Below, in pieces: positions 8,589-17,412 of a stretch of DNA of 64,000 nt. A program made the translations under genes and the position numbers. Origin of the DNA: Nocardia terrae (GTDB lineage: Bacteria > Actinomycetota > Actinomycetes > Mycobacteriales > Mycobacteriaceae); NCBI RefSeq assembly GCF_009760405.1, contig NZ_WRPP01000010.1, positions 186,001 to 250,000 on the forward strand, written 5' to 3'. Under the pieces are notes generated by a model. The model searched no databases. It had not been told where the DNA came from and saw only the letters and a list, made by a program, of their open reading frames with translations. The first letter of the stretch is position 1. Every line of letters begins with the position of its first letter.

Positions 8589-9569
8589 ATGGAAGCAATC
8601 GAATTCTTCATGCCATTCGACGCCGCGGGCCTCAACCCCGCGGAACCGGTGGCCGAGGCGGGTATGTGGTCGTGGCTCGAGGCCCACGACCTGGTGCCGA
8701 CCGAGCTCACCCGCCGACGTATGGAGCGTACCCGGCCGGCCCGCATGTACGCCCTGTGGTGCCCGCGGGCCGCGGCCGAGGAGCTCACGCTGCTCAGCCA
8801 GTACACGGCCTGGGCGTTCATCGTGGACGACCAGTTCGATATCGAGATTCCCGAACCCGCGCGGTGTTTGGACGCCATCACCGCCATCGAAGCCGTACTG
8901 GACGGTACCGCAACACCTTCCGGGGTGCTGGCGGTCGCGTTCGCCGACCTGTGGGAGCGGCTGTGCCGCGGCCGTTCGACGGCCTGGCGCGAAAGTGTGC
9001 GCGGCGAGATCCGCGACTGGCTGTGGACCTACTACACCGAAAGCGTCGGCCGGCTCTCGGGCAACCTGCCCGACCTCGAGACCTACCGCGCGCATCGACG
9101 AGACGGGGTGGCGCTGTTCGTATTCCTCGATATCAGTGAACGCGCCGAGGGCGTCGACCTGAGTGCCGCGGTGCGGCATCTGCCCTCCATGCGCAGCCTG
9201 CGCGAGGCCGCCGTCGAACACATGGGACTGTTCAACGACGTGCTCTCGGTCGCCTCCGACGAGGCGTCGGGCTACCTCTACAACTCGGTGCTGCTCGCGC
9301 AATACCACTACGGGCACAGTCGAGCTCGAGCTCAGCAATTGGTCAACGACATGCTCTCCGAATGCGTCCAGCGCATGATCGACGCGGTGCAGCGTCTGCC
9401 GACCGAGCTGAACGATGCCGGCATCACCGGCGGCGAGTACAAGGACACTCTGGTCACAGCCCAGAACTACACCGACTACGTACGCGCCAACCACGATTAC
9501 CACTATCAGGCGGCCCGCTACACGAGTGCACCCGCGGAAGCGCTCGAGCACGGCCTGCCACTGACCTGA
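8589..9569 (+). CDS. Class I terpene cyclase (terpene synthase)
   Basis: 326 aa, soluble all-alpha bacterial terpene synthase that ionises a prenyl diphosphate with Mg2+. The first metal site is DDQFD (80-84). The second (NSE-type) is NDVLSVASDE (216-225), where Asp224 occupies the usual Glu position and a Glu follows at 225. The C-terminal ARG-TYR pair is in AARYTS (R310, Y311). Length and motif spacing are normal. ATG 8589 has GGGGGATAGG upstream. The next gene encodes a prenyl diphosphate synthase, so the pair makes substrate and cyclises it; the predicted C20 synthase suggests, without proving, a diterpene product. The closest characterised cyclase cannot be named from sequence alone. Confidence 0.9.
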   Translation: MEAIEFFMPFDAAGLNPAEPVAEAGMWSWLEAHDLVPTELTRRRMERTRPARMYALWCPRAAAEELTLLSQYTAWAFIVDDQFDIEIPEPARCLDAITAIEAVLDGTATPSGVLAVAFADLWERLCRGRSTAWRESVRGEIRDWLWTYYTESVGRLSGNLPDLETYRAHRRDGVALFVFLDISERAEGVDLSAAVRHLPSMRSLREAAVEHMGLFNDVLSVASDEASGYLYNSVLLAQYHYGHSRARAQQLVNDMLSECVQRMIDAVQRLPTELNDAGITGGEYKDTLVTAQNYTDYVRANHDYHYQAARYTSAPAEALEHGLPLT

Positions 9570-9675
9570 GGTACCGGACCTGCTGACGTTGCCGAACTGG
9601 AATCCGCAGGCAACCCTTAGGTTCCGGGATGTGATGGGACCATGAGCATCCGTATCGGAGAGAGCGGGGCCGATT

Positions 9676-10839
9676 ATGCGAGCGGCGAGAACGATCAAAT
9701 TCACCGTCGGACAACACCTCGAGGGCAGGCGCCGGTGGGGACTGTCCCGCCCGGCGGCCGCCGCCCTCGCCGGGCATGATGAGACCTTCGTGCGCGCGAA
9801 CGATTCCGTGTCCCTGCCACTGGACGGAGCGACCGAACGAAGAGCCCGGAAACGCCTGAGCGAGGCCCGGACCGCCATCGATCCGGTGCTGCGCGCCGCG
9901 ATCGGCTCACTGGCCGAACCACTGGACCGGATGGCCGGATACCACTTCGGCTGGTGCGATGCCGATGGGGTGGAACTCGAAGGCGCGCAGGGTAAATCGC
10001 TGCGCCCGGCACTGACCTTCGCCGCCGCGGCGGCCTGCGGCGGCAGCGTCCAGGACGCGGTGCACGCCGCGGCCGCGGTCGAACTGCTGCACAACTTCTC
10101 ACTGGTGCACGACGACGTGATGGACACCGCCCCGTTCCGGCACGGCCGCCCGACGGTCTGGCGAGTCTGGGGCGAGACCAACGCGACCCTGCTCGGGGAC
10201 GCGCTGCAGGCCCTCGCGCTCGGCGTGCTCTGTGACGGCGCGCCGGAGGCGGTGACCGCCGAGGCGGTCATCCGGCTGGCGCGCACCACGGTCACGCTGT
10301 GCCGGGGCCAATACGAGGACTGCGCCTTCGAAACCCGGCCGACGGTCACCGTCGACGAGTATCTGAACATGGCCGCCGGGAAAACCGGTGCGCTGCTGGG
10401 CTGTGCGTGCGCCCTGGGCGCGCTGTGCGCGGGGGCCGATCATCGCGTGGTGTCGGCCATGCACACGTTCGGCACCGAACTGGGCCTGGTCTTCCAGCTC
10501 GTCGACGACTTCATCGACATCTGGGGCGATCCCGCGATCACCGGAAAACCCGCGCACAGCGACCTGATTCACCGAAAGCAGTCGTTCCCGGTGGTGTGCG
10601 CACTCGAATCGGAGACCGCGGCGGGCCGAGACCTGGCCCGCCTCTACCAATCCCGCCACCCCATGACCGCGGCCCGCGCGGCCCGGGCGGCGGACATGGT
10701 CGAACAGGCCGGTGGCCGTCAGCGCACGTTGGGGCGGGCGTCGGCCTCCTTGGACGCGGCCTTCGCGGCGCTACCGGACGACCTGGCCACCGACGACCTG
10801 ACCGCCCTCGCGCACCTCGTGGCCCGCCGCGACCACTAG
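9676..10839 (+). CDS. Polyprenyl diphosphate synthase (predicted GGPP synthase)
   Basis: 387 aa trans-isoprenyl diphosphate synthase. The first Asp-rich motif is DDVMD (146-150), with no insertion. The second is DDFID (277-281). GKSLRPAL (106-113) supplies the substrate Lys/Arg. Phe141, five residues before the first motif, with no insertion in that motif, is the type I GGPP synthase pattern, so C20 is predicted. About 60 residues at the N-terminus exceed the usual family start. It lies 106 nt downstream of the terpene cyclase on the same strand. Its stop overlaps the stop of the convergent MFS gene (CTAG at 10836-10839). Confidence 0.88.
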   Translation: MRAARTIKFTVGQHLEGRRRWGLSRPAAAALAGHDETFVRANDSVSLPLDGATERRARKRLSEARTAIDPVLRAAIGSLAEPLDRMAGYHFGWCDADGVELEGAQGKSLRPALTFAAAAACGGSVQDAVHAAAAVELLHNFSLVHDDVMDTAPFRHGRPTVWRVWGETNATLLGDALQALALGVLCDGAPEAVTAEAVIRLARTTVTLCRGQYEDCAFETRPTVTVDEYLNMAAGKTGALLGCACALGALCAGADHRVVSAMHTFGTELGLVFQLVDDFIDIWGDPAITGKPAHSDLIHRKQSFPVVCALESETAAGRDLARLYQSRHPMTAARAARAADMVEQAGGRQRTLGRASASLDAAFAALPDDLATDDLTALAHLVARRDH

Positions 10840-12122
10840 GGCACGCCGGGAGGCTTGTCCATCAACACCGGTGCGGTGACGGAACTCTCGGCGGTACCGA
10901 ACCGAATACCCTTGGCCTCCTTGCCGATCGAGGTCAGGATCGCCACGGCCAGGAACACCGGCACCGCGGTGACGGCGAGAGCGAACGGGTAGCCGTGCGA
11001 GGCGGCCAGCCGCTCCTGGATCGGAAGGTTCAACGAGGCGAGCAGATTGCCCAGCTGATAGGTGACGCCGGGGTAGAAGCCCCGGATCGCGTCGGGCGAC
11101 ATCTCCGTGAGGTGTGCGGGGATGACGCCCCACGCGCCCTGCACCGCGACCTGGATCAGGAACGAGCCCAGGCACAACATCGCCGCGGTCTTGGAGTAGG
11201 CGAACAGCGGCACGATCGGCAGGCCGAGCAGGGCGCAGAAGATGATCGTGTAACGGCGGCCGTACCTTTGGGACAGCGTGCCGAAGACCAGGCCGCCGAG
11301 GATCGCGCCGATGTTGTAGATGACGGCGATCCATTTCGCGGTCACCGTGGACAATCCCGCACCGCCGTGCTCGTGGGCGGACAGGAAGGTCGGGTACACG
11401 TCCTGGGTGCCGTGACTCATCCAGTTGAAGGCCGTCATCAGGATCACCAGATAGATGAACCGGCGCACGATCGCGGGATTGGTGACAATGGTCTTGAACG
11501 AGGTCCGAGTGGACTTCAGCCGCTCCTGAGTGGTCTCCCAGATCTCGGACTCTTTCACCCGGGCGCGCAGGATCAGGATGATCAGGGCCGGGATGATCGA
11601 CAGGCCGAACAGCCAACGCCACGACAGCCCGAGCCAGTTGGTCACCAGCAGCGAAGCCAGCGAGGCGAGCAGGTAGCCGAACGAATAGCCTTCCTGCAGC
11701 AATCCCGAGAAGAAGCCGCGGCGTTCCACCGGGATCTTCTCCATGGCCAGTGCCGCGCCCAGCCCCCATTCACCGCCCATGCCGATGCCGTAGAGCATGC
11801 GCAGGATGACCAGCACGGTGAAGTTCGGGGCGAACGCGCACATGAACCCGACCACCGAATACAGCGCGACGTCGACCATGAGCGGGATGCGCCGGCCGAT
11901 CCGGTCGGCCCAGAGCCCGAATAGCAATGCGCCCACCGGGCGCATGATCAAGGTCGCGGTTGTGATGAACGCGACCTCGCTCTTCTGCATGTGGAAGCTC
12001 TTGGCGATGTCGGCGTAGACGAATACGACCAGGAAATAGTCGAAGGCGTCCATCGTCCAGCCGAGCTGCGCGGCAATGAAGGAGTTGCGCTGATCCGGCG
12101 TGAGTCGGGTGCGTATCGCCAT
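10836..12122 (-). CDS. MFS transporter, organic-acid/sialate-symporter-like
   Basis: 428 aa with 12 predicted membrane helices. The N-terminus reads QLGWTMDAFDYFLVVFVYADIAKSF, the 'D-x-F-D-x-x' helix 1 pattern of the sialate/lactate/aromatic-acid symporter (SHS/AAHS) branch. The loop 2-3 motif is GLWADRIGRR, and helix 4 has RMLYGIGMGGEWGLG. ATG 12122 starts MAIRTRLTP; upstream methionines lack this support. It is tail-to-tail with the prenyl synthase gene, sharing the CTAG stop. The substrate is probably a small carboxylate; neighbours give no clue. Confidence 0.85.
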   Translation of the reverse strand: MAIRTRLTPDQRNSFIAAQLGWTMDAFDYFLVVFVYADIAKSFHMQKSEVAFITTATLIMRPVGALLFGLWADRIGRRIPLMVDVALYSVVGFMCAFAPNFTVLVILRMLYGIGMGGEWGLGAALAMEKIPVERRGFFSGLLQEGYSFGYLLASLASLLVTNWLGLSWRWLFGLSIIPALIILILRARVKESEIWETTQERLKSTRTSFKTIVTNPAIVRRFIYLVILMTAFNWMSHGTQDVYPTFLSAHEHGGAGLSTVTAKWIAVIYNIGAILGGLVFGTLSQRYGRRYTIIFCALLGLPIVPLFAYSKTAAMLCLGSFLIQVAVQGAWGVIPAHLTEMSPDAIRGFYPGVTYQLGNLLASLNLPIQERLAASHGYPFALAVTAVPVFLAVAILTSIGKEAKGIRFGTAESSVTAPVLMDKPPGVP

Positions 12123-12338
12123 GGTGCTGCGATCCTGTCCTCGGGAAACCGATCCGGCTGCGTCCAGCGGCGAGAACCCGACCGGTCCCCACCCGGCGCA
12201 GCCTGTCAATCTTGCGCGTCCCGTACCGATCTTTGCGGGGATTTGCCGGAATTCCACGATCGAACGCGGTGTGTGGCCGGTTTCGGCTCGTCGCGAACGA
12301 ACGCGACCGCATCGGTACGGGCCCGTACCCTCTGACGA

Positions 12339-13937
12339 ATGAGCACGCCCCCTGCTGCGGCGACATCGCCGTGGACGCCCTTGCGCATCAATACCTTTCG
12401 CGCACTGTGGCTCGCCTCGATCGCGTCCAATGTCGGATCCTGGATGCACCTGGTCAGCGCGTCATGGCTGATGACGACGCTGACCGGATCCGCGGCACTG
12501 GTGGCACTGCTGTCCACCGCGAGCGCCATGCCCAGCTTCGTGCTGGCCCTGCCCGCCGGAGCGCTGGCCGACATCCTCGATCGGCGTCGGCTGATCCTGT
12601 TCACACAAGCCTGGCAGCTGGTGATGGCGGCGCTGCTCGGCGCACTCACGTTGGCGCACAGCGTGAATCCCGCACTGCTGCTGACAGCGACCCTGCTGCT
12701 GGGCGTCGGCGCGACGCTGGGGATGCCCGCGTTCAGCTCGATCACACCCGAGCTGGTCCCGGCCACCCAACTACCCGCGGCGATCAGCCTCAACTCGGTG
12801 GCGATGACGGCCTCGCAGGCGATCGGCCCGGCCATCGGGGGTGTGCTGGTGGCCGCGGTCGGGTCCGGGGGAGTGTTCCTGCTCAACGCCGCTTCATTCC
12901 TGGGAGTGCTTGCGGTGGTGTACGTCTGGCGTCGGCAGGTCACCGCGGGCGCGTTGCCGCCGGAGCATCTGACCACCGCGATTCGCACCGGCCTGCGGTA
13001 TGTCGCCAACGCGCCCGAGTTACGCGCGGTGCTGGTTCGCGCCGCAGGTTTCGTGCTCTGCTACGGCGCACTGCCGTCGCTGCTGGCCGTGGTCACCCGC
13101 GTCCGTCTGCATCAATCGGCATCCACGTACGGTCTGCTGCTGGGTGTGCTCGGCGTCGGCGGCGTATGTGGCGCACTGATTTTGCCGCGCGTCCGTGGCC
13201 GCTTCTCACCCGATCGCATCGCGCTCATCTTCAGCTTGCTCTACGCGGCGTGCCTGCTGACCGTCGCCCAGTTGACCGCTTTCCCGCCCGCGGTCCCCGT
13301 CCTGTTCCTGGCCGGAATGGCCGGGATGGGAGTGATGTCGACACTGAACATCGCCGCACAATCGGTGCTGCCCAGCTGGATTCGCGGGCGCGGGCTCGCG
13401 GTGTTCCAGTTGGTGTTCCAGCTCGGATTCGCGCTGAGCGCGGCGGGCTGGGGTGCGGTGGCCAGCGGCGTCGGATTGCCGGTGGCGCTGAGCGCTGCCG
13501 GGATCGCACTCGCCGTCCAAACGGCCCTCGGCGTGTGGTTCCGCCTCGCGGCGGCCGAGTCCGTCGACGTCCAGGCCGCCCACGTACTCGAACCGTTCGT
13601 TCCCCTCACCCTGGCTCCCGACGACGGCCCGATCATGCTCACCGTCGAGTACCGCATCCCGGCCGACAGCCTGGCCGAGTTCCACGCCGCCATCCCCGAC
13701 CTGCGCCGGTCACGCCGACGCGACGGGGCGATGCACTGGGCGATGTACTCCGATCCGGTGGACACCGACCGGCATGTCGAGACCTTCATCAGCCCGTCGT
13801 GGGTGGAGCACGAGCGGCTGAGCCAGCGCATGACCGGAACGGATGCCCTTGCCGTGCAACGGATTCTGTCACTTCACGTGGGAACAGAGGATCCGATGCT
13901 GCGCGCGCTGGTGAGCGATCGGGTGCGGAGGGGCTGA
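12339..13937 (+). CDS. MFS exporter with C-terminal dimeric alpha/beta-barrel tail (MFS_3 type)
   Basis: 532 aa. Residues ~1-410 form a 12-helix MFS exporter of the EntS/TMS5 branch (FRALWLASIASNVGSWM, ALPAGALADILDRRRLI, NSVAMTASQAIGPAIGG). Residues ~420-530 are a soluble tail reading ILTVEYRIPADSLAEF then HWAMYSDPVDTDRHVETF, the fold of ABM/dimeric alpha-beta barrel domains. This fusion is known in the MFS_3 family. Export of a siderophore or drug-like molecule is likely by family; the tail's job is unknown. A 16-bp hairpin terminator follows 5 nt after the stop. Confidence 0.85.
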   Translation: MSTPPAAATSPWTPLRINTFRALWLASIASNVGSWMHLVSASWLMTTLTGSAALVALLSTASAMPSFVLALPAGALADILDRRRLILFTQAWQLVMAALLGALTLAHSVNPALLLTATLLLGVGATLGMPAFSSITPELVPATQLPAAISLNSVAMTASQAIGPAIGGVLVAAVGSGGVFLLNAASFLGVLAVVYVWRRQVTAGALPPEHLTTAIRTGLRYVANAPELRAVLVRAAGFVLCYGALPSLLAVVTRVRLHQSASTYGLLLGVLGVGGVCGALILPRVRGRFSPDRIALIFSLLYAACLLTVAQLTAFPPAVPVLFLAGMAGMGVMSTLNIAAQSVLPSWIRGRGLAVFQLVFQLGFALSAAGWGAVASGVGLPVALSAAGIALAVQTALGVWFRLAAAESVDVQAAHVLEPFVPLTLAPDDGPIMLTVEYRIPADSLAEFHAAIPDLRRSRRRDGAMHWAMYSDPVDTDRHVETFISPSWVEHERLSQRMTGTDALAVQRILSLHVGTEDPMLRALVSDRVRRG

Positions 13938-13941
13938 AAAA

Positions 13942-13976
13942 CAAAGTACCTGTAACCGACGGTTACAGGTACTTTG
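13942..13976. terminator. Bidirectional Rho-independent terminator
   Basis: A perfect 16-bp stem (left arm 13942-13957, right arm 13961-13976) with a 3-nt GAC loop lies between convergent genes. The plus-strand side continues into GCTTTTC. Read on the minus strand, the stem is followed by a TTTTT tract (complement of 13937-13941). It therefore serves the MFS gene on the plus strand and, more strongly, the methyltransferase gene on the minus strand. Confidence 0.85.
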
Positions 13977-14013
13977 GCTTTTCGGAAATATCTGATGAGG
14001 TAGCCAGACTCTA

Positions 14014-14667
14014 TCAGAGCCGCCGGATGCGTGCCATCCAGGCCGCGACGTCGACGAGCCCGTTCGGAGACACGTCCAGGTGGGCCGCCTGATCGGCGAC
14101 GGAAGCGGTGACGCGACCGCGGTAACGGGTGGGCTCGAGGCTTTCCAGTTCCCAGCCGTCGCCGAAGGATTCGCGGATCACGGTGTCGCTGATGCGGGGT
14201 CCGAAGCCGGGTTCGACGTCGGAGAGGGCGAGGAGATGGACGACGCCGCCGGGCTTGCAGACCGCGTGCAGGCTTCGGACGTAGGCGGCGCGGGCCACGG
14301 GTTCGGTGCCGAAGACGTGGAAGAGGGCGCTGTCGACGACGGTGTCGTAGGCGGCCGCGAAGTCCGGGTGGTCTCCGAGGGTCAGGGCGTCGGCCACCTC
14401 GAAGCGGACATTGGGAACGCCCTGTGTTTCGGCGTTGGCGCGGGCGTAGTCGATCGCGCTGGGGGAGAAGTCGATGCCGAGGATGTCGTAGCCGAGCCGG
14501 GTCAGCAGGATGGTGTGCTCACCCGCGCCGCAGCCGGGTTCCAGGACGTGACCCTGGATCTCACCCGCGCGTTCGAGCGCGATGATCGCGGGCTGGGGTT
14601 CGCCGATGATCCAGGGGGCGGAGTCTTCGTCGTAGACGGTGTTCCAGATTTCGACCGGTCGTGTCAT
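14014..14667 (-). CDS. Class I SAM-dependent methyltransferase
   Basis: 217 aa Rossmann-fold methyltransferase. Motif I is VLEPGCGAGEH (about 41-51), the acidic end of strand 2 is in DILGIDFSPSAIDYA, motif II-like is VADALTLGD and the post-II strand is YDTVVDSALFHVF. The start WNTVYDEDSAPWIIGEPQP is common in small actinobacterial methyltransferases of the TPMT/thiol type. ATG 14667 has GGTGGAG directly upstream. It is divergent from the amidotransferase gene with 86 nt between starts. The substrate is unknown. Confidence 0.85.
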   Translation of the reverse strand: MTRPVEIWNTVYDEDSAPWIIGEPQPAIIALERAGEIQGHVLEPGCGAGEHTILLTRLGYDILGIDFSPSAIDYARANAETQGVPNVRFEVADALTLGDHPDFAAAYDTVVDSALFHVFGTEPVARAAYVRSLHAVCKPGGVVHLLALSDVEPGFGPRISDTVIRESFGDGWELESLEPTRYRGRVTASVADQAAHLDVSPNGLVDVAAWMARIRRL

Positions 14668-14753
14668 GTCTCCACCGTGCAACCTCGAGTCCACTCGAGG
14701 TCAATACCGCGATAGATGTCAACCGTTCGGGGTCGACCATCGACAATGTGGGG

Positions 14754-15494
14754 ATGCCCAAGCCCTGTCTGCTGTTGCAGCTGCGACCCGAGCAAGCGGC
14801 CTCCGATCAGGAGTATCAGGCGATCCTCGATGCCGGTGGGCTCACCGCCTCGGACGTGGAGCGCGTGGAGATGAACCATGGGATGCCCGATGTGGAACTA
14901 GATGACTATTGGGCGGTGGTCGTCGGTGGCGGTCCGAGCAATCTCAGCTATCCCGAGGACAAGAAGTACGACTATCAGAAGGTGTTCGAGCCGAAGTTGA
15001 AGAAGCTTCTCATCGAGGTGGTGCGGCGGGACTTTCCTTATCTTGGGGCGTGTTACGGGCTGAGCATGCTCGCGGATGCGCTGGGTGGGCGGGTCAGTAC
15101 CGAGCGCTATGGCGAGACGGCCGGGGCGACCACCATCGAGCTCACCGAGAATGCTGCGAAAGATCCGCTGCTGCATGGGCTTCCGGAGGCGTTTCGGGCG
15201 TTTGTGGGGCACAAAGAGTCCTGTCAGGACGTGCCGCCGGGGGCTGTGCTGTTGGCTGGGTCGGCTGGGTGTCCGGTACAGGCGGTTCGGGTCGGTGAGA
15301 ATGTGTATGCGACGCAGTTTCATCCCGAGCTCGATAGTCATGGGTTGGAGTTGAGGATCGAGATCTATCGGAATGAAGGGTATTTCGATCCCAGTGAGGC
15401 GGATTCGCTTACCGAGTTGGGGCATCGGGAGCGCATCACGGTTCCTCAGGAGATTTTGCGGCGGTTTGTTGCTCGGTATCGGCCGGAGGGGTAG
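14754..15494 (+). CDS. GMP-synthase-like class I glutamine amidotransferase
   Basis: 246 aa stand-alone GATase1. The nucleophile elbow is GACYGLSML, the catalytic His is in ATQFHPELD, and the oxyanion strand VVVGGGPSNLSYPED is present. It hydrolyses glutamine or a gamma-glutamyl bond; no synthetase domain is fused and none is encoded next door, so the acceptor is unknown. ATG 14754 (MPKPCLLLQL) is chosen; a GTG two codons upstream is equally possible. Downstream lies a repeat-bearing intergenic region convergent with the DUF222/HNH gene. Confidence 0.82.
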   Translation: MPKPCLLLQLRPEQAASDQEYQAILDAGGLTASDVERVEMNHGMPDVELDDYWAVVVGGGPSNLSYPEDKKYDYQKVFEPKLKKLLIEVVRRDFPYLGACYGLSMLADALGGRVSTERYGETAGATTIELTENAAKDPLLHGLPEAFRAFVGHKESCQDVPPGAVLLAGSAGCPVQAVRVGENVYATQFHPELDSHGLELRIEIYRNEGYFDPSEADSLTELGHRERITVPQEILRRFVARYRPEG

Positions 15495-15665
15495 GGCGGA
15501 AGAGCAAGAGCCAGAAGAGACAAGAGATAAAAGAACAAAAGATAAAAGATGCCTGGAGGAGGGAGAGGGGATGGCTGGGTTGGGAGGCCCGGCTCACGTT
15601 CCAGCCTCCTCTAGGCTCGAACCGCGTTGGCCTCCCGGGGTGAGGAGAAAAGAGATTCTCTGTGT
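15495..15665 (-). repeat. Dispersed intergenic repeat, copy A (minus orientation)
   Basis: This non-coding stretch matches 19425-19580 on the opposite strand. Two blocks anchor the match: 17 identical bases (15622-15638 here, 19446-19462 there) and 20 bases with one mismatch (15551-15570 here, 19514-19533 there). The blocks are separated by exactly 51 nt in both copies. In copy A an 8-bp inverted repeat (GGGAGGCC 15582-15589 and GGCCTCCC 15629-15636) can form a hairpin. Read on the minus strand the element ends in a long pyrimidine/T-rich tail (15498-15550). It lies 3' of the DUF222/HNH gene in the sense direction. Confidence 0.8.
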
Positions 15666-15711
15666 AGTTGTCAGTGAACGTGATCCGTGCAGTCCGTGGG
15701 CTGGGATCGAA

Positions 15712-15740
15712 GGCTGACGGCTCCCGGCTGGGCGTCAGCC
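15712..15740. other. Hairpin in intergenic region
   Basis: GGCTGACG (15712-15719) and CGTCAGCC (15733-15740) form an 8-bp inverted repeat with a 13-nt loop, between repeat copy A and the DUF222/HNH gene end. There is no T-tract on either side. It may be part of the 3' untranslated region of the convergent genes. Confidence 0.4.
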
Positions 15741-15819
15741 CAGGTCCGGTAGGGCAGGCGAGGCGACCACACTTCCGGTACATCCCCGCCGCCAGCCAAT
15801 CCGGTTCGCGGTTTCATTC

Positions 15820-15843
15820 ACCCGGGGAGGTCTTTCCCCGGGT
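15820..15843. terminator. Stem-loop downstream of the DUF222/HNH gene
   Basis: ACCCGGGGA (15820-15828) and TCCCCGGGT (15835-15843) form a 9-bp GC-rich stem with a 6-nt loop, 31 nt beyond the stop of the minus-strand HNH gene. No good T-tract follows on either strand, so termination by this element is only probable. Confidence 0.45.
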
Positions 15844-15873
15844 TACCTGGCCTCATGGGTCTGAATCACATGT

Positions 15874-17331
15874 TCACGCCGCGCGAGAAACCTGCTCGCG
15901 TGACCGCGCCTCGAGGGTGGAGGCGACCCGCTCCCCCACGTGATGGTTCTCGTTGACTCGGGGAGTTTGGGTGGGGTCGATCGATTTCGGGGCGATCCAC
16001 CCCACCCGCCCGGCGTGTGGGGAGTCTTTGCCCAACATGACGGTCTTCCATCCGGTTTCGCTGTCGTTGACCATGGCGTGGTGGTGATCGCAGACCAGGG
16101 CGAGGTTGTTCAGGTCGGTGGGTCCGCCCTTGGCCCAATCGATCACGTGGTGGGCAGCGCACATGCTCGCAGGCATGTCACAGCCGGGGTGGGTGCAGCC
16201 CCGGTCGCGGGCGATCAGCCCGAGGCGTTGTCCACCGGAGGCGAGGCGCTTGCCGCGAGCCAGGTAGACCGGGACGCCGTGCTCGTCGAGGACGGCGAGG
16301 ACCGGACGAGTGCCGGTGGCCATCTTCAACGCCGAGTCGATCGGCACCTGCACCCCGGAGGCGGTGGTCGCCATGCCGGTGCCGCGTTCGACATCGGCGA
16401 GGTTCATGACGAACACCGTCTGCACCGCCATGCCCCGATGCTTACCCAGCTTGCTCATGTCCACCCCGGGTTGCAGCATCGCGATGAACGCATCATGGGT
16501 CCGCTGGGCCGCGTCACGACGATCCCGGCGCGCGGCAGCGTCCAGGAGTGTGGAGTCGATGACGGCATTGCTGGCGGTGCTGGGGCTTTCGGCGTCGTCG
16601 GGGTTGCACATGCCGGGGCGGGCGTATTTGGCCAGGAACGGATCCAGCAAGGCACGCAGTTCGGGGGTGAGGTAGCCCTCGATCCAGGTCATGCCGTCGA
16701 TGCCGGGACGCCCGACTTTGATGCCGCGCTTGCGCTGCCGGTCGGCGGTGTTGAACACCGTCCCATCAGGATCGACGCGGGCCATGATCTCGCGTCCGAT
16801 CTTGGGCAGGTCATCGGGAAGCAAACCTTCACACGACTTCTCGACCAGCAGTTCCTCGGTGCGGGCGCGTTCCTCGGCGGGCAGGTCGGACGGCAGGTGG
16901 GTCATGATCTTGACGATGTTGCGGGCATGATCCCGCGAAACCTCCCCCGCCGCAGCAGCTTCGGCCAGCACCGGCAGAGCGGCCGGGTTCAGCTGCCCGT
17001 TCAATCCACGGAACTCTCCGCATTCGCGGGCGAGCTTGACCCGCACCGACGCATCAGCCGCACTCAATCCCAGGGTTTGACGCAGGAACGGAATCAGTTT
17101 CCCTGCGCCAGTGGTTTCGGGCAGGCACCGTTCGGAGGCTTCCAGGATCAGTTTCGGATCCAGCGCGGCGAGTTGGCGTTTGCAGGTTTCGAGCTGCTGC
17201 ATGAACTCCACGACCTCACCGTCGGCGAACGGTGTCAGGTCCCCGTGCCCGATCGTGTCGCACAGGTAGTGGACTGCGGTCACCAGGTCGGTGAGACCGC
17301 TGCTGTCGAGTGTTACCCCCTTCGAACCCAT
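15874..17331 (-). CDS. DUF222/HNH endonuclease-like protein (13E12-repeat family type)
   Basis: 485 aa. The N-terminal DUF222 region (~1-340) includes LIPFLRQTLGLSAADASVRVKLA and EVSRDHARNIVKIM. The C-terminal HNH domain (~390-450) reads CTHPGCD...CAAHHVIDWAKGG...NLALVCDHHH, with the zinc Cys/His set and the catalytic HH present. This is the architecture of the 13E12 (REP13E12) family, which occurs in many copies in mycolate actinomycetes and is associated with repeat sequences. The biological role is not established. AT-rich DNA (17332-17412) precedes it and an intergenic repeat follows it, consistent with a mobile history. Confidence 0.85.
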   Translation of the reverse strand: MGSKGVTLDSSGLTDLVTAVHYLCDTIGHGDLTPFADGEVVEFMQQLETCKRQLAALDPKLILEASERCLPETTGAGKLIPFLRQTLGLSAADASVRVKLARECGEFRGLNGQLNPAALPVLAEAAAAGEVSRDHARNIVKIMTHLPSDLPAEERARTEELLVEKSCEGLLPDDLPKIGREIMARVDPDGTVFNTADRQRKRGIKVGRPGIDGMTWIEGYLTPELRALLDPFLAKYARPGMCNPDDAESPSTASNAVIDSTLLDAAARRDRRDAAQRTHDAFIAMLQPGVDMSKLGKHRGMAVQTVFVMNLADVERGTGMATTASGVQVPIDSALKMATGTRPVLAVLDEHGVPVYLARGKRLASGGQRLGLIARDRGCTHPGCDMPASMCAAHHVIDWAKGGPTDLNNLALVCDHHHAMVNDSETGWKTVMLGKDSPHAGRVGWIAPKSIDPTQTPRVNENHHVGERVASTLEARSREQVSRAA

Positions 17332-17412
17332 GAGCTAATTCTACCGCCAATAAGCCCTCAATTCTATGCGAATTACTATGTGATATAAGGCTATTCAGAT
17401 TCAGCAGATTAA
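17332..17412. other. AT-rich intergenic spacer
   Basis: About 80 bp between the DUF222/HNH start and the IclR stop are markedly richer in A/T than the surroundings, with runs such as AATTACTATGTGATATAAGG. It probably contains the HNH gene promoter. No clean -35/-10 pair was picked out. Confidence 0.4.

Noticed and set aside
6788..8887. A 699-codon minus-strand frame
   Set aside because: It is antisense to the FetAB genes and the start of the terpene cyclase, is rich in Arg/Ser/Pro and shows no domain.
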